A stretch of DNA of 64,000 nt from UMGS1883 sp045636425. GTDB taxonomy: Bacteria; Bacillota; Clostridia; UMGS1883. The notes under the pieces were generated by a model, which worked only from the letters and a program-made list of their open reading frames with translations, was not told the origin of the DNA and made no database searches. The position numbers were made by a program, and so were the translations under genes. Of this stretch, positions 15,473 through 23,351 are shown piece by piece. Within the stretch, counting starts at the first letter, position 1, and each line of letters begins with the position of its first letter. The DNA lies in NCBI GenBank assembly GCA_045636425.1, contig JAZTXM010000014.1:72923-136922 (forward strand), read 5' to 3'.

Positions 15473-15642
15473 GGATGGCAACGCCATCCTTTCGCAACGA
15501 AAAGTTTCTGCCGAAAATGTTTCGTTGCGAGTAAAGGGCTTTCGCTCGCGCGGCACTCACCGTGCCAGCCCTTGCAAGGAGTCAAAAACGAGGTACACGC
15601 CCCCGTTTTTGACGATTTCTACATTAAGGGGAACCCCCTTAA
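15473..15642. repeat. cluster of five consecutive hairpins in ebfC-recR gap
   Basis: Five inverted repeats follow one another: GGATGGC/GCCATCC (15473-15489); TCGCAACGAAA/TTTCGTTGCGA (15492-15530); AAGGGCT/AGCCCTT enclosing GGCAC/GTGCC (15534-15573); GTCAAAAACG/CGTTTTTGAC (15581-15613); TTAAGGGG/CCCCTTAA (15624-15642). All stems are perfect. Such a run inside a conserved operon suggests REP-like palindromic units or a structured intercistronic RNA. No terminator T-run follows any of them. Confidence 0.75.
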
Positions 15643-15682
15643 TAATCCCCCTTGATAGTTTCCTTCTTAGGAGTTGAATTTA

Positions 15683-16273
15683 ATGTATCCCGTTTCTCTT
15701 AGTGAACTGATTGAAGAATTTAATAAGCTTCCCGGCATCGGGCATAAAAGTGCGGTAAGGCTTGCCTTTCACGTGATGAATATGCCGAGCGAAAAGGTGG
15801 ATAAGTTCATTGGTGCAATTAATAACGCAAAAACCAAGGTTCATCTGTGCAAAAAATGCCAGAATCTTACAGATAAAGAGGAATGTGATATTTGTTCCTC
15901 ATCTAAGCGTGATACGAGTGTGATTTGCGTTATGGAAAGCCCCAAGGATGTAACCGCCCTGGAAAAAACCAGGGAGTATAACGGGCTTTATCATGTGCTT
16001 CACGGGGCAATTTCCCCCATGGACGGCATAGGCCCCGACGATATTAAAATCAGGGAGCTTATAGCAAGGCTTACGCCCGAAGTGACTGAAATAATAATGG
16101 CGACCAATCCCACTGTTGAGGGAGAGGCTACCGCCATGTATATTGCAAGGCTCCTTAAGCCTATGGGAATTACGGTGACAAGAATTGCGCACGGAATCCC
16201 TGTGGGCGGAGATATAGAATATGCAGATGAGGTTACTTTGTCCCGTGCAATTGAGGGCAGACGGGAAATCTAA
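15683..16273 (+). CDS. recR: recombination mediator RecR
   Basis: RecR (196 residues) acts with RecF/RecO to load RecA at gaps. It has an N-terminal helix-hairpin-helix (LSELIEEFNKLPGIGHKSAVRLAFHV), a four-cysteine zinc finger (CKKCQN...CDIC), and a TOPRIM domain (ICVMESPKDVTALEKT...LHGAISPMDGIGPDDI), then TNPTVEGEATAMYI. The start is ATG 15683 after TTAGGAG; TTG 15674 overlaps that site. It is separated from ebfC by the hairpin cluster. Confidence 0.95.
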   Translation: MYPVSLSELIEEFNKLPGIGHKSAVRLAFHVMNMPSEKVDKFIGAINNAKTKVHLCKKCQNLTDKEECDICSSSKRDTSVICVMESPKDVTALEKTREYNGLYHVLHGAISPMDGIGPDDIKIRELIARLTPEVTEIIMATNPTVEGEATAMYIARLLKPMGITVTRIAHGIPVGGDIEYADEVTLSRAIEGRREI

Positions 16274-16280
16274 AAAATCC

Positions 16281-16309
16281 TTTACTAATGGATTTTTCTA
16301 TGGTATAAT
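16281..16309 (+). promoter_or_regulatory. promoter of the 94-aa gene
   Basis: TTTACT at 16281-16286 and TATAAT at 16304-16309 with 17 bases between. The -35 lies in the loop of a small hairpin (AAAAATCC...GGATTTTT) that may end recR transcription. Confidence 0.7.
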
Positions 16310-16338
16310 AGCTACATATAAAAGTTAGGAGTGATATT

Positions 16339-16623
16339 ATGGCTGCTGCAGAAAGCGTTTTTACTTATAAAGGAAAACCTATGGTACGCCGTGGTGATAC
16401 TATTTATTACGGAGATTTGAGTGAGAAGTATATCATTATTTTTACAATCAAGTCAAAGAAAATGGTGGGCGACGTGGAGGTTGCCGACAGCGTAGGAATT
16501 GACCTTTGCATGAATAACGGATTCGGAAAAGAAAAGGTTATTAAAAAGGCAAACCGCGAAAGCCTGTTTGAAGCAATCGACCTTGCTGAATTCTGGCTGG
16601 AAGATGCAATAGAGAACGGCTGA
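16339..16623 (+). CDS. conserved small protein of unknown function (94 aa)
   Basis: I do not recognise a named family. The 94-residue soluble protein has two parts. The N-terminal half is beta-rich (FTYKGKPMVRRGDTIYYGDLSEKYIIIFTIKSKKMV), followed by VADSVGIDLCMNN, and the C-terminal part is helical and acidic (ESLFEAIDLAEFWLEDAIENG). There is no signal peptide, membrane segment or metal motif beyond a single cysteine. It has its own promoter, a GGAG ribosome site and a following palindrome, so it is a real monocistronic gene. Its place between recR and pncB gives no functional hint. Confidence 0.75.
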   Translation: MAAAESVFTYKGKPMVRRGDTIYYGDLSEKYIIIFTIKSKKMVGDVEVADSVGIDLCMNNGFGKEKVIKKANRESLFEAIDLAEFWLEDAIENG

Positions 16624-16631
16624 TTAAGATG

Positions 16632-16664
16632 AACAGAGTTATTGACAGTGTCAATAACTCTGTT
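16632..16664 (+). terminator. near-loopless palindrome, probable terminator
   Basis: AACAGAGTTATTGACA (16632-16647) and its perfect reverse complement (16649-16664) are separated by a single G. TTAAAAA follows. It lies between the 94-aa gene and the pncB ribosome site (ACAGGAGAGG), so termination or regulation of pncB are both possible. Confidence 0.65.
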
Positions 16665-16686
16665 TTAAAAACAGGAGAGGTTACGA

Positions 16687-18129
16687 ATGTTAAACGAACA
16701 AAACTATACAATGCTTGCCGACTTCTATGAATTTACCATGGCAAACGGATATTTTAAAAATGGCACAGGGGACAAAATCTGTTATTTTGACCTTTATTTC
16801 CGCTCTGTTCCCGATGACGGCGGTTTTGCTATTATGGCAGGTACCGAGCAGGTGGTGGAGTATCTTTCAAACCTCAAATTTGAGGAGGAGGATATCGAGT
16901 ATCTTCGCGGAAGAAAACTTTTCTGCGAGGAATTCCTTGATTACCTTAAAAATTTCAAGTTCTCCTGTGATGTGTGGGCAATGCCGGAAGGAACGCCTGT
17001 TTTCCCCAATGAGCCGCTTGTAATTGTACGAGGCCCTGCCATTCAGGCACAGCTTGTGGAAACAATGCTTCTTCTGCTCGTAAACCATCAGACGCTTATT
17101 GCCACCAAGACAAACAGGATAGTACGTGCGGCACAGGGCAGAGCCGTTATGGAATTCGGTTCTCGACGTGCTCACGGGGCAAGCAGTGCGATTTTAGGTG
17201 CCAGAGCGGCATATATTGCAGGCTGTATCGGAACGGCGAACACCCTTAGTGATGAGCTTTATAAAATCCCCGCTTTGGGTACTATGGCACATAGCTGGGT
17301 GCAGATGTTCCCCACAGAATATGATGCGTTTAAGGCGTATGCAGAGGTTTATCCAGATAGCTGTACTCTCCTTATTGATACGTACAACGTGCTTAAAAGC
17401 GGACTTCCCAATGCCATCCGCGTATTTAAGGAGGTAGTGGTGCCTGCAGGCTGCAGACCCAAGGGTGTGCGTATTGACAGCGGAGATATTACCTATCTTA
17501 CAAAGAAAATCCGCAAGGAGCTTGACAAAGAGGGCTTTAGTGACTGCGGTATAGTAGTGTCAAACTCTCTTGATGAATATATTATCAGGGACACGCTTTC
17601 CCACGGAGCGCAAATTGACTCCTTTGGTGTGGGAGAGAGGCTTATCACCGCAAGAAGCTGGCCTGTTTTTGGAGGCGTATATAAGCTTGTAGGCGTTGAG
17701 GAGGACGGCAAGGTTGTGCCGAAAATCAAAATCAGTGAAAACCCTGCAAAAATTACAACACCTGATTTTAAGCAGGTTTACCGTCTGTATGATAATGAAT
17801 CGGGCAAGGCGATTGCTGATGTAATGACTCTCCATGATGAGGAAATTGACGAGAGTCAGCCTTATGAAATCTTTGACCCCGTCCATACGTGGAAAAGGAA
17901 AAAGGTTACAAACTTTACTGCAAGAAAGCTTCTTACGCAGGTGTTTAAAAACGGAGAGCAGGTGGCCCAGCTTCCTAAGCTTTCCGAAATCAGAGAGTAT
18001 TGTGCGCAGCAGGTAGAAACCATATGGGATGAGGTAAAGCGTTTTGAAAATCCTCATTCATATTATGTGGATTTATCTCCCAGGCTGTGGAGGGTAAAAA
18101 ATGACTTGTTGGAGCGTTTTTCAAAATAA
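16687..18129 (+). CDS. pncB: nicotinate phosphoribosyltransferase
   Basis: It converts nicotinate and PRPP to nicotinate mononucleotide with ATP, the Preiss-Handler salvage entry to NAD (480 residues, the longer Gram-positive type). Motifs: LADFYEFTMANGYFKNG at the N-terminus, FGSRRAHG, GTMAHSWVQMFPTEYDAF around the active site, and VRIDSGDITYL for phosphate binding. The ATG follows GGAGAGG. The HAD gene begins one base after its stop. Confidence 0.95.
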   Translation: MLNEQNYTMLADFYEFTMANGYFKNGTGDKICYFDLYFRSVPDDGGFAIMAGTEQVVEYLSNLKFEEEDIEYLRGRKLFCEEFLDYLKNFKFSCDVWAMPEGTPVFPNEPLVIVRGPAIQAQLVETMLLLLVNHQTLIATKTNRIVRAAQGRAVMEFGSRRAHGASSAILGARAAYIAGCIGTANTLSDELYKIPALGTMAHSWVQMFPTEYDAFKAYAEVYPDSCTLLIDTYNVLKSGLPNAIRVFKEVVVPAGCRPKGVRIDSGDITYLTKKIRKELDKEGFSDCGIVVSNSLDEYIIRDTLSHGAQIDSFGVGERLITARSWPVFGGVYKLVGVEEDGKVVPKIKISENPAKITTPDFKQVYRLYDNESGKAIADVMTLHDEEIDESQPYEIFDPVHTWKRKKVTNFTARKLLTQVFKNGEQVAQLPKLSEIREYCAQQVETIWDEVKRFENPHSYYVDLSPRLWRVKNDLLERFSK

Positions 18130-18130
18130 A

Positions 18131-18790
18131 ATGAATATAGAAGCCTTTGATACCGCCATATTTGATATGGACGGTACAATAATGGATTCATTGGGAATAT
18201 GGGAAAGGATAGATTACGACTTTCTCGAAAAGAGGCGTGGAATAAAAGTTCCGGGGGATTATGTTCACGATATTGCGGCAATGAGCTTTTCCGAAATTGC
18301 CAACTATACAAAAAATCGCTTTAATCTTCCCGATACGCCCGAGGAGCTTATGCAGGAATGGACTGACATGGCAATACACGAGTATTCCCACAATGTCCCA
18401 TTGAAGCCATTTGTAAAAGAGTATATGGAGCACCTTAAAGCAAAGGGAAAGAAAATTGTACTGTGTACCAGCTCGCCCGAATATTTCTTTAAGCCTGCAT
18501 TAAAAAACAATGGCATCTATGATTTGTTTGATGCCTTTACAAGCACCTGCGAGGCAGGCGTGGGCAAGGGTTCGCCGAAGGTATATCTTCTGGCGGCACA
18601 AAAGGCAGGAACTGCCCCCGAAAGATGTATTGTTTTTGAGGATGTTATATCAGCGGCGAGGTCGGCGAAGGCGGCAGGAATGACCGTATGCGGAGTTTAT
18701 GATGCACGCAGCGAAAGCCGCCAGGAGGAGCTTCGTGCAGTGTGTGACATGTATATAAAAAGCTTTAAAGAGCTTCTGGAGGATAAGTAA
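18131..18790 (+). CDS. HAD-superfamily phosphatase (beta-PGM/GPH-like)
   Basis: A 219-residue HAD hydrolase with motif I FDMDGTIMDS (both aspartates), a helical cap, motif II LCTSSPEYF, motif III lysine in GKGSPKVYLLAAQKAG and motif IV FEDVISAARSAKAAG. The overall pattern is that of beta-phosphoglucomutase or phosphoglycolate phosphatase-like enzymes; the substrate cannot be read from sequence. I chose ATG 18131 because an earlier frame start overlaps pncB without conserved residues. Its stop overlaps the rsmA ATG (TAATG). Confidence 0.88.
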   Translation: MNIEAFDTAIFDMDGTIMDSLGIWERIDYDFLEKRRGIKVPGDYVHDIAAMSFSEIANYTKNRFNLPDTPEELMQEWTDMAIHEYSHNVPLKPFVKEYMEHLKAKGKKIVLCTSSPEYFFKPALKNNGIYDLFDAFTSTCEAGVGKGSPKVYLLAAQKAGTAPERCIVFEDVISAARSAKAAGMTVCGVYDARSESRQEELRAVCDMYIKSFKELLEDK

Positions 18791-19653
18791 TGTATAATCT
18801 TACCGACCCAAAAATAATTAAATATCTTTGCAATAAATACGGCTTTACCTTTGCTAAAAGCATGGGTCAGAATTTTATTACCGATGAATCCGTACCCCTG
18901 GCGATGACAATGGAAGCCACCGAAAATGCACAGGGAGTTATAGAAATAGGTCCGGGCTTTGGTGTGCTTACGGCAGCACTTGCCAATTCAGCGGAGAAGG
19001 TAGTTTCCATTGAGCTTGATAAAAGACTCGAAAGGGTACTCTCGGAAACACTTGCCGGATTTTCCAACGTATCGTTTATATGGGAGGACTGCCTTAAGGT
19101 AAACCTTAAGGAGCTTTTGGAAAAGGAATTTTCGGGAATGGACGTAAGCGTGGCGGCAAATCTGCCCTACTATATTACCACTCCAATTATTATGAATTTT
19201 CTTGAAAGCAGACTGCCTTTCAAGAAAATCGTGGTTATGATTCAAAAAGAGGTGGCAGAGCGGCTTTGTGCAAAACCGGGGGGCAAGGAATATGGTGCAA
19301 TCAGTATTGCCACGCAGTATTTTTCCAAGCCCTGTATTATAAAGCATGTTCCCTCATCGGCATTTATCCCTGCTCCCAAGGTAGACAGTGCCGTGGTCAG
19401 CATGGAAATTCTTGAAACACCCTCTGTTTCCCCTTATGATGAAAAGCATTTCTTTAAGCTTATAAAGGCGGCATTTTCCCAAAGGAGAAAAACCCTTGTA
19501 AATGCCCTTTCGGGGAGCGGAGCTTTTGGCTCGAAGGAGGAAGTGACAAATGCCATACAGGCATTGGGACTTTCCCCCACAGTCCGTGGCGAAGCCCTTT
19601 CCATAGAGGAATTTTGTAATTTAAGTGATTATTATACAAAAAAGAGAATTTAG
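18790..19653 (+). CDS. rsmA: 16S rRNA (adenine1518-N6/adenine1519-N6)-dimethyltransferase
   Basis: RsmA/KsgA dimethylates two adjacent adenines in helix 45 of 16S rRNA. The SAM fold shows GQNFITDESV at the N-terminus, motif I EIGPGFGVLTAAL, VVSIELDKRL, and the catalytic NLPYYITTPIIM. At 287 residues it is full length. It is coupled to the HAD gene by a one-base overlap. Its stop codon lies within the left arm of the terminator. Confidence 0.96.
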   Translation: MYNLTDPKIIKYLCNKYGFTFAKSMGQNFITDESVPLAMTMEATENAQGVIEIGPGFGVLTAALANSAEKVVSIELDKRLERVLSETLAGFSNVSFIWEDCLKVNLKELLEKEFSGMDVSVAANLPYYITTPIIMNFLESRLPFKKIVVMIQKEVAERLCAKPGGKEYGAISIATQYFSKPCIIKHVPSSAFIPAPKVDSAVVSMEILETPSVSPYDEKHFFKLIKAAFSQRRKTLVNALSGSGAFGSKEEVTNAIQALGLSPTVRGEALSIEEFCNLSDYYTKKRI

Positions 19654-19677
19654 CAATTTTGCTAAATTCTCTTTTTG
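19643..19677. terminator. terminator after rsmA
   Basis: AGAGAATTTAGC (19643-19654) and GCTAAATTCTCT (19661-19672) are perfect complements with TTTTTGTG after. The left arm contains the rsmA stop codon. It can also serve the convergent gene at 19692. Confidence 0.85.
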
Positions 19678-19691
19678 TGTATCTGTGTTTT

Positions 19692-20498
19692 TTATTTCTT
19701 TACGTACTGCATGCTATAATTCTTAATTACAACCTTTTGCTTCTGGGACTGTTCACCCATTTTGTATGTCTGCTCGGTTTCGATGCAGTTGCCGTTTTTA
19801 TCGTACTTGTTTTCGCTTATAAGCTCAGCGTAATCGTTTGATGCGGAAATCTTTATGGGATTGCCGTCTTTGTCGTACTCATATTCGGTAGTAATTTTTG
19901 AACCGTACATATCACTTTCGATTTTCTTTATAATATTACCGTTCTTATCGTAGAAAAGCTCTTCCTCGGTCTGTGTGCCGTCCTGCTCGGTTGTCTTTTT
20001 CTGATAGTTTTCTTTAAATTCGTACTTGTAGGTGATAGTCTGTGTCCCTGCTCCTGTATCTCCGGAAACCTCTTCTGCTTCGTATGTTTTTACAAATCTC
20101 TTGAGCTCGTTCTCGGCTCGCTCATAGCTTCCGCCGATTTCATATAAAATATCGTAGGCATCCTGATAATCTCCGTTGTTAACAAGGTGCATTGCCCAAA
20201 GATATTTTATGCGGGGAGTAAGAACCAGTGTCAATACAACAGTTAAAATAACTGCGGCAATTGAGGCCAAAATCTTAACGATAGGTTTGGGATTCTTGCT
20301 CTCCTCAAGCTCGGAGGGGTCAACGAAATAAACCTCGGTTTCGCCCTCTTCAAAATCCTCCTCCAATTCTTCTGCGGAAAGGTCAGCTTCATTAATTTCT
20401 TCCTCAGAAATTGTGATTTCGCTTTCTTCCACAAGAGTTTCGGGTGAAACGGTTTCTTCTGTTACTTCATTTGTAAATTCGTTTTTGTTTTCTTCCAT
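19692..20498 (-). CDS. single-pass membrane protein with YD-like repeats, unknown function
   Basis: A 268-residue protein in three parts. Residues 1-85 are strongly acidic and probably disordered (runs of Glu/Asp, e.g. EELEEDFEEGETEVYFVD). About 90-115 is one transmembrane helix (IVKILASIAAVILTVVLTLVL). The rest is outside: a TPR-like stretch (LVNNGDYQDAYDILYEIGGSYERAENEL), then repeated FYDKNGNIIKKIE / EYDKDGNPIKISA / KYDKNGNCIETEQ units like YD/RHS repeats. I do not recognise a named family. ATG 20498 has AAGGAG upstream. It follows rlmH by 16 bases in the murA-walJ-rlmH operon. Confidence 0.8.
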   Translation of the reverse strand: MEENKNEFTNEVTEETVSPETLVEESEITISEEEINEADLSAEELEEDFEEGETEVYFVDPSELEESKNPKPIVKILASIAAVILTVVLTLVLTPRIKYLWAMHLVNNGDYQDAYDILYEIGGSYERAENELKRFVKTYEAEEVSGDTGAGTQTITYKYEFKENYQKKTTEQDGTQTEEELFYDKNGNIIKKIESDMYGSKITTEYEYDKDGNPIKISASNDYAELISENKYDKNGNCIETEQTYKMGEQSQKQKVVIKNYSMQYVKK

Positions 20499-20514
20499 AA
20501 TAATATTCTCCTTT

Positions 20515-20991
20515 TTATTTATGATATGTTTCGTTAGCATTGATTTTAAAAGCTCTGTAAATTTGCTCCTCCAGCATAATTCGTGCAATGCGGTGGGGAA
20601 ATGTCATAGAGCTCATGCTGAGGCGAAGGGAGGCACGGCTTTTCACTTCTTCGGAAAGTCCCAACGAACCGCCTATGATAAAGTCGATGGTGGAGCTTTC
20701 CATTTGAAACTGGGCTATCTTTTGTGCAAGCTGCTCGCTTGAAAGCTGCTTGCCCTCTATACACAAGGCAATTACGATATCGCTTTTGCCTATTTTCTTT
20801 AAAATCATTTCTCCCTCTTTTTGCAAAACCTCTTTGCACTGTGCCTCCGACGGGTTTTCGGGGATACTTTTGTCGGGAATCACAATGGTGTTCAGAGTGC
20901 AAAAACGGCTAAGCCTTTTTTCAAATTCGGTGGCGGCATCGGAAAAATATTTTTCCTTTATTTTCCCTACGCAAATTATATTTATCGTCAT
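20515..20991 (-). CDS. rlmH: 23S rRNA (pseudouridine1915-N3)-methyltransferase
   Basis: A 158-residue SPOUT (trefoil-knot) methyltransferase that modifies helix 69 of 23S rRNA. Family motifs are INIICVGKIKEKYFSDAATEFEKRL at the N-terminus, and the knot FIIGGSLGLSEEV and MSSMTFPHRIARIMLEEQIYRAF near the C-terminus. It starts three bases after the walJ stop, matching the Firmicutes walJ-rlmH neighbourhood. Confidence 0.95.
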   Translation of the reverse strand: MTINIICVGKIKEKYFSDAATEFEKRLSRFCTLNTIVIPDKSIPENPSEAQCKEVLQKEGEMILKKIGKSDIVIALCIEGKQLSSEQLAQKIAQFQMESSTIDFIIGGSLGLSEEVKSRASLRLSMSSMTFPHRIARIMLEEQIYRAFKINANETYHK

Positions 20992-20993
20992 AA

Positions 20994-21806
20994 TCAGTCT
21001 ATTAACTCCTCGCTGATAGAATACCTTTGTGCAATGAATAGCTTAACGTCCTCTCCAACCTTAAAGCCTGCCGTCTCTATGCTTCCCGAAACGGATTCAA
21101 AGGCCTTGCGAGGCGTGTTGTTGTCGTTTGAGAGATGCCCTAAAATAATCTGGCGGAGCTTTCCTTCTTTTACAAGCTTTCCACATAATGCACCGCAAAT
21201 TCTGTTGGAAAGATGCCCGAAATCAGAAAGAATTCTCTTTTTCAGATGTTCGGGATACGGCCCCGACATCAGCATATGTTCATCGTGATTTGCCTCCAAC
21301 AAGGCGATGGAGCAGGGGGAGAGAAGCTCGAAAATGTGCTTTGTCACCGTGCCCAAATCCGTTGCCACCGCACCATGCTTTTCTCCGCTTGAAAAAACGA
21401 TTCCGATGCTTTCCGCCGCATCGTGCGAGGTTTCAAAGGGATGAAATCTGATATTTGATATTTCAAAGGGAACATCCGCCGCAATATATCTTATAAGTGA
21501 AGGGTCAATTTTCCCAATGGAGTTAATCATTGATTTCCATGTGCCCAAAGTGGCGTACACGGGAATTTTATATCTTCGGCACAATACCCCCACGCCGCTT
21601 ATATGGTCAACATGCTCATGTGTTACAATAATGGCATCAAGCTTGTCGGGGGAGATTCCTGCCTGTGCAAGCTGATTTTCAGCGGCCTTACCCGTTATTC
21701 CACAGTCCACGAGAACACCGCAGCCGCCACTTCTTATAAGGATGCAATTTCCGCTGCTTCCTGAGGAAAGGGCACATATTGAAATATTGTTTTCACTGCA
21801 AGTCAT
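20994..21806 (-). CDS. walJ: MBL-fold metallohydrolase, WalJ/YycJ-like
   Basis: A 270-residue metallo-beta-lactamase fold protein with the metal motif THEHVDHISG (HxHxDH), an upstream VLVDCGITG strand, and downstream ATDLGTVTKHI and ILGHLSNDNNTP histidines and aspartates. It resembles YycJ/WalJ, implicated in DNA repair or processing and often near walRK; no walRK is in this window. I start at ATG 21806; the TTG at 21821 overlaps murA. It is spaced 1 base from the murA stop. Confidence 0.88.
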   Translation of the reverse strand: MTCSENNISICALSSGSSGNCILIRSGGCGVLVDCGITGKAAENQLAQAGISPDKLDAIIVTHEHVDHISGVGVLCRRYKIPVYATLGTWKSMINSIGKIDPSLIRYIAADVPFEISNIRFHPFETSHDAAESIGIVFSSGEKHGAVATDLGTVTKHIFELLSPCSIALLEANHDEHMLMSGPYPEHLKKRILSDFGHLSNRICGALCGKLVKEGKLRQIILGHLSNDNNTPRKAFESVSGSIETAGFKVGEDVKLFIAQRYSISEELID

Positions 21807-21807
21807 G

Positions 21808-23067
21808 TCAGTCCGCCTCAAAAATACGCTCTATTTTCACGCCGATGCTGCGAAGCCTGCGTTCAATGTCAGAATAGCCTCTGTCAATATAGTGAGGAGA
21901 AGAAATTTCCGTAACGCCCTGTGCCGCCGCACCTGCAATGATAAGTGCCGCACCGGCTCTGAGGTCGGTGGCAGTTACCTGTGCTCCGTGAAGCTTTTGT
22001 CCGCAAATGGAAGCCCTTTTTCCCGAAACGCAAATATCGGCACCCATATTCTGAAGCTGCTCCACATACTGGAAGCGGTTATCCCACACGTTTTCATCCA
22101 CTGTGCTTTTTCCGTCCACTGTGGAAAGGAGTGCCACCATCTGGGGCTGAAGGTCTGTAGGAAAGCCTGGATAGGGCATAGTGCGTACCGAGGTTCCGCG
22201 AAGCCTGCCGTTTCGCTCGATACGGATGGAATCATCATACTCGGTAATATTAACGCCCATTTCTTCAAGCTTTGATGTAAGGCAGTTCATATGACGGGGA
22301 ATGATATTTCTTACCAATACTTCTCCGCCTGCCGCTGCCGCAAGCAGCATGAATGTTCCCGCTTCTATCTGGTCGGGGATAATGCTGTAGCTTCCGCCGC
22401 TCATTTTTTCCACGCCTGTTATTCTGATAACATCTGTACCTGCACCGCGAACATTTGCACCCATCGCATTTAAGAAATTGGCAACGTCAACAATATGAGG
22501 CTCTTTAGCGGCATTTTCTATAATCGTTCTTCCTTTGGCAAGTGATGCCGCAAGCATTATGTTTATTGTGGCACCTACGCTTACGGTGTCAAGATAAATC
22601 GTTGCTGCGCAAAGCTTCTCCGCTTGTGCATATACAATTCCGTCGGTGATTTCCACAGACGCACCCATCGCACGGAAACCTTTCTCGTGTAGGTCAATGG
22701 GGCGTGTACCAAAATTACAACCGCCGGGAAGCGATACCTCTGCACGATTCATTCTGCCTAAAAGTGCCCCCAGCAAATAGTAGCTGGCACGCATTTTGCT
22801 GGCAAGTGAGGCAGGTGCTATACAGGTTTTAAGCTTGGAGGAATCCACCTCGATTGTAGTATCGTCAATATATGTAACCCTTGCACCAAGCTGTACAAGC
22901 ATATCTATAATAAGTCTTACGTCCTTTATATCGGGAATGTTTTCTATTCGGCATACGCCGTCAACAAGCAATGCAGCGGGAATAATCGCCACGGCAGCAT
23001 TTTTAGCTCCGCATACGGCTATTTCCCCGAAAAGCTGATTTCCGCCTGTTATTTTCAGTTTTTCCAA
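21808..23067 (-). CDS. murA: UDP-N-acetylglucosamine 1-carboxyvinyltransferase (copy 1)
   Basis: MurA transfers enolpyruvate to UDP-GlcNAc, the first committed step of peptidoglycan synthesis. The catalytic-cysteine loop LPGGCNFGTRPIDLHEKGF, KITGGNQLFGEI and the C-terminal HYIDRGYSDIERRL are clear. The length is about 420. I chose TTG at 23067: AGAGGTG lies six bases before it and the product begins at the conserved MEKLKITGG. In-frame ATGs upstream have no ribosome site and would add non-conserved residues. A second copy lies at 35570, as in many low-GC Firmicutes. Promoter-like TATAAT lies about 30 bases upstream. Confidence 0.93.
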   Translation of the reverse strand: MEKLKITGGNQLFGEIAVCGAKNAAVAIIPAALLVDGVCRIENIPDIKDVRLIIDMLVQLGARVTYIDDTTIEVDSSKLKTCIAPASLASKMRASYYLLGALLGRMNRAEVSLPGGCNFGTRPIDLHEKGFRAMGASVEITDGIVYAQAEKLCAATIYLDTVSVGATINIMLAASLAKGRTIIENAAKEPHIVDVANFLNAMGANVRGAGTDVIRITGVEKMSGGSYSIIPDQIEAGTFMLLAAAAGGEVLVRNIIPRHMNCLTSKLEEMGVNITEYDDSIRIERNGRLRGTSVRTMPYPGFPTDLQPQMVALLSTVDGKSTVDENVWDNRFQYVEQLQNMGADICVSGKRASICGQKLHGAQVTATDLRAGAALIIAGAAAQGVTEISSPHYIDRGYSDIERRLRSIGVKIERIFEAD

Positions 23068-23186
23068 TACCCACACCTCTTTTGTACAAAATACCATATT
23101 ATATTTTACACCAGCCGGGGAGGAATTGCAATGCTTTTTTGCTGTGAGAGGATAAAATTTAAAAATCAAGTTCCTTGCTCGCTGTA

Positions 23187-23218
23187 TACCGCAGGCTCAA
23201 GTCCTCCCAAGTTCAAAA
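23187..23218 (+). other. possible degraded tRNA 3' end
   Basis: CCGCAGG-TCAAGTCCT-like sequence here matches 17 of 18 bases of the T-arm of tRNA-Pro at 26217-26292, but on the opposite strand. The T-stem has a mismatch and no CCA follows. It is directly before a terminator hairpin. It may be a decayed tRNA end or chance; confidence is low. Confidence 0.3.
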
Positions 23219-23252
23219 CCAAAAGAAAAAGACTCCACTTATGTGAAGTCTT
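23219..23252. terminator. hairpin between murA and the restriction island
   Basis: CCAAAAGAAAAAGACT pairs with AGTCTTTTTCTTTTGG around a short loop. It resembles the terminators that follow tRNA genes in this window. Confidence 0.75.
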
Positions 23253-23286
23253 TTTCTTTTGGGAAATGACTCTAATTTTGATAAAA

Positions 23287-23338
23287 TGCACCCCCTACAA
23301 GAAATTTTGCACCCCCTTGTAGTGAAAATGCACCCCCT
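23287..23338. repeat. three TGCACCCCCT repeats, 21-bp period
   Basis: TGCACCCCCT occurs at 23287, 23308 and 23329, exactly 21 bases apart. A 7-base inverted repeat (CTACAAG/CTTGTAG) surrounds the middle copy. The array begins 35 bases beyond the terminator hairpin and ends 13 bases from the stop codon of the restriction gene. The spacing suits tandem protein-binding sites such as those at transposon ends. It is too short and lacks variable spacers for a CRISPR array. Confidence 0.8.
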
Positions 23339-23351
23339 ATTTATAATGAAC

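Noticed and set aside
20546..20902. 118-aa minus-strand ORF inside rlmH
   Set aside because: It is in an alternative frame of the conserved RlmH gene, without a ribosome site.
23287..23338. CRISPR array
   Set aside because: There are only three 10-bp matches at 21-bp steps, with no room for spacers and no cas genes.
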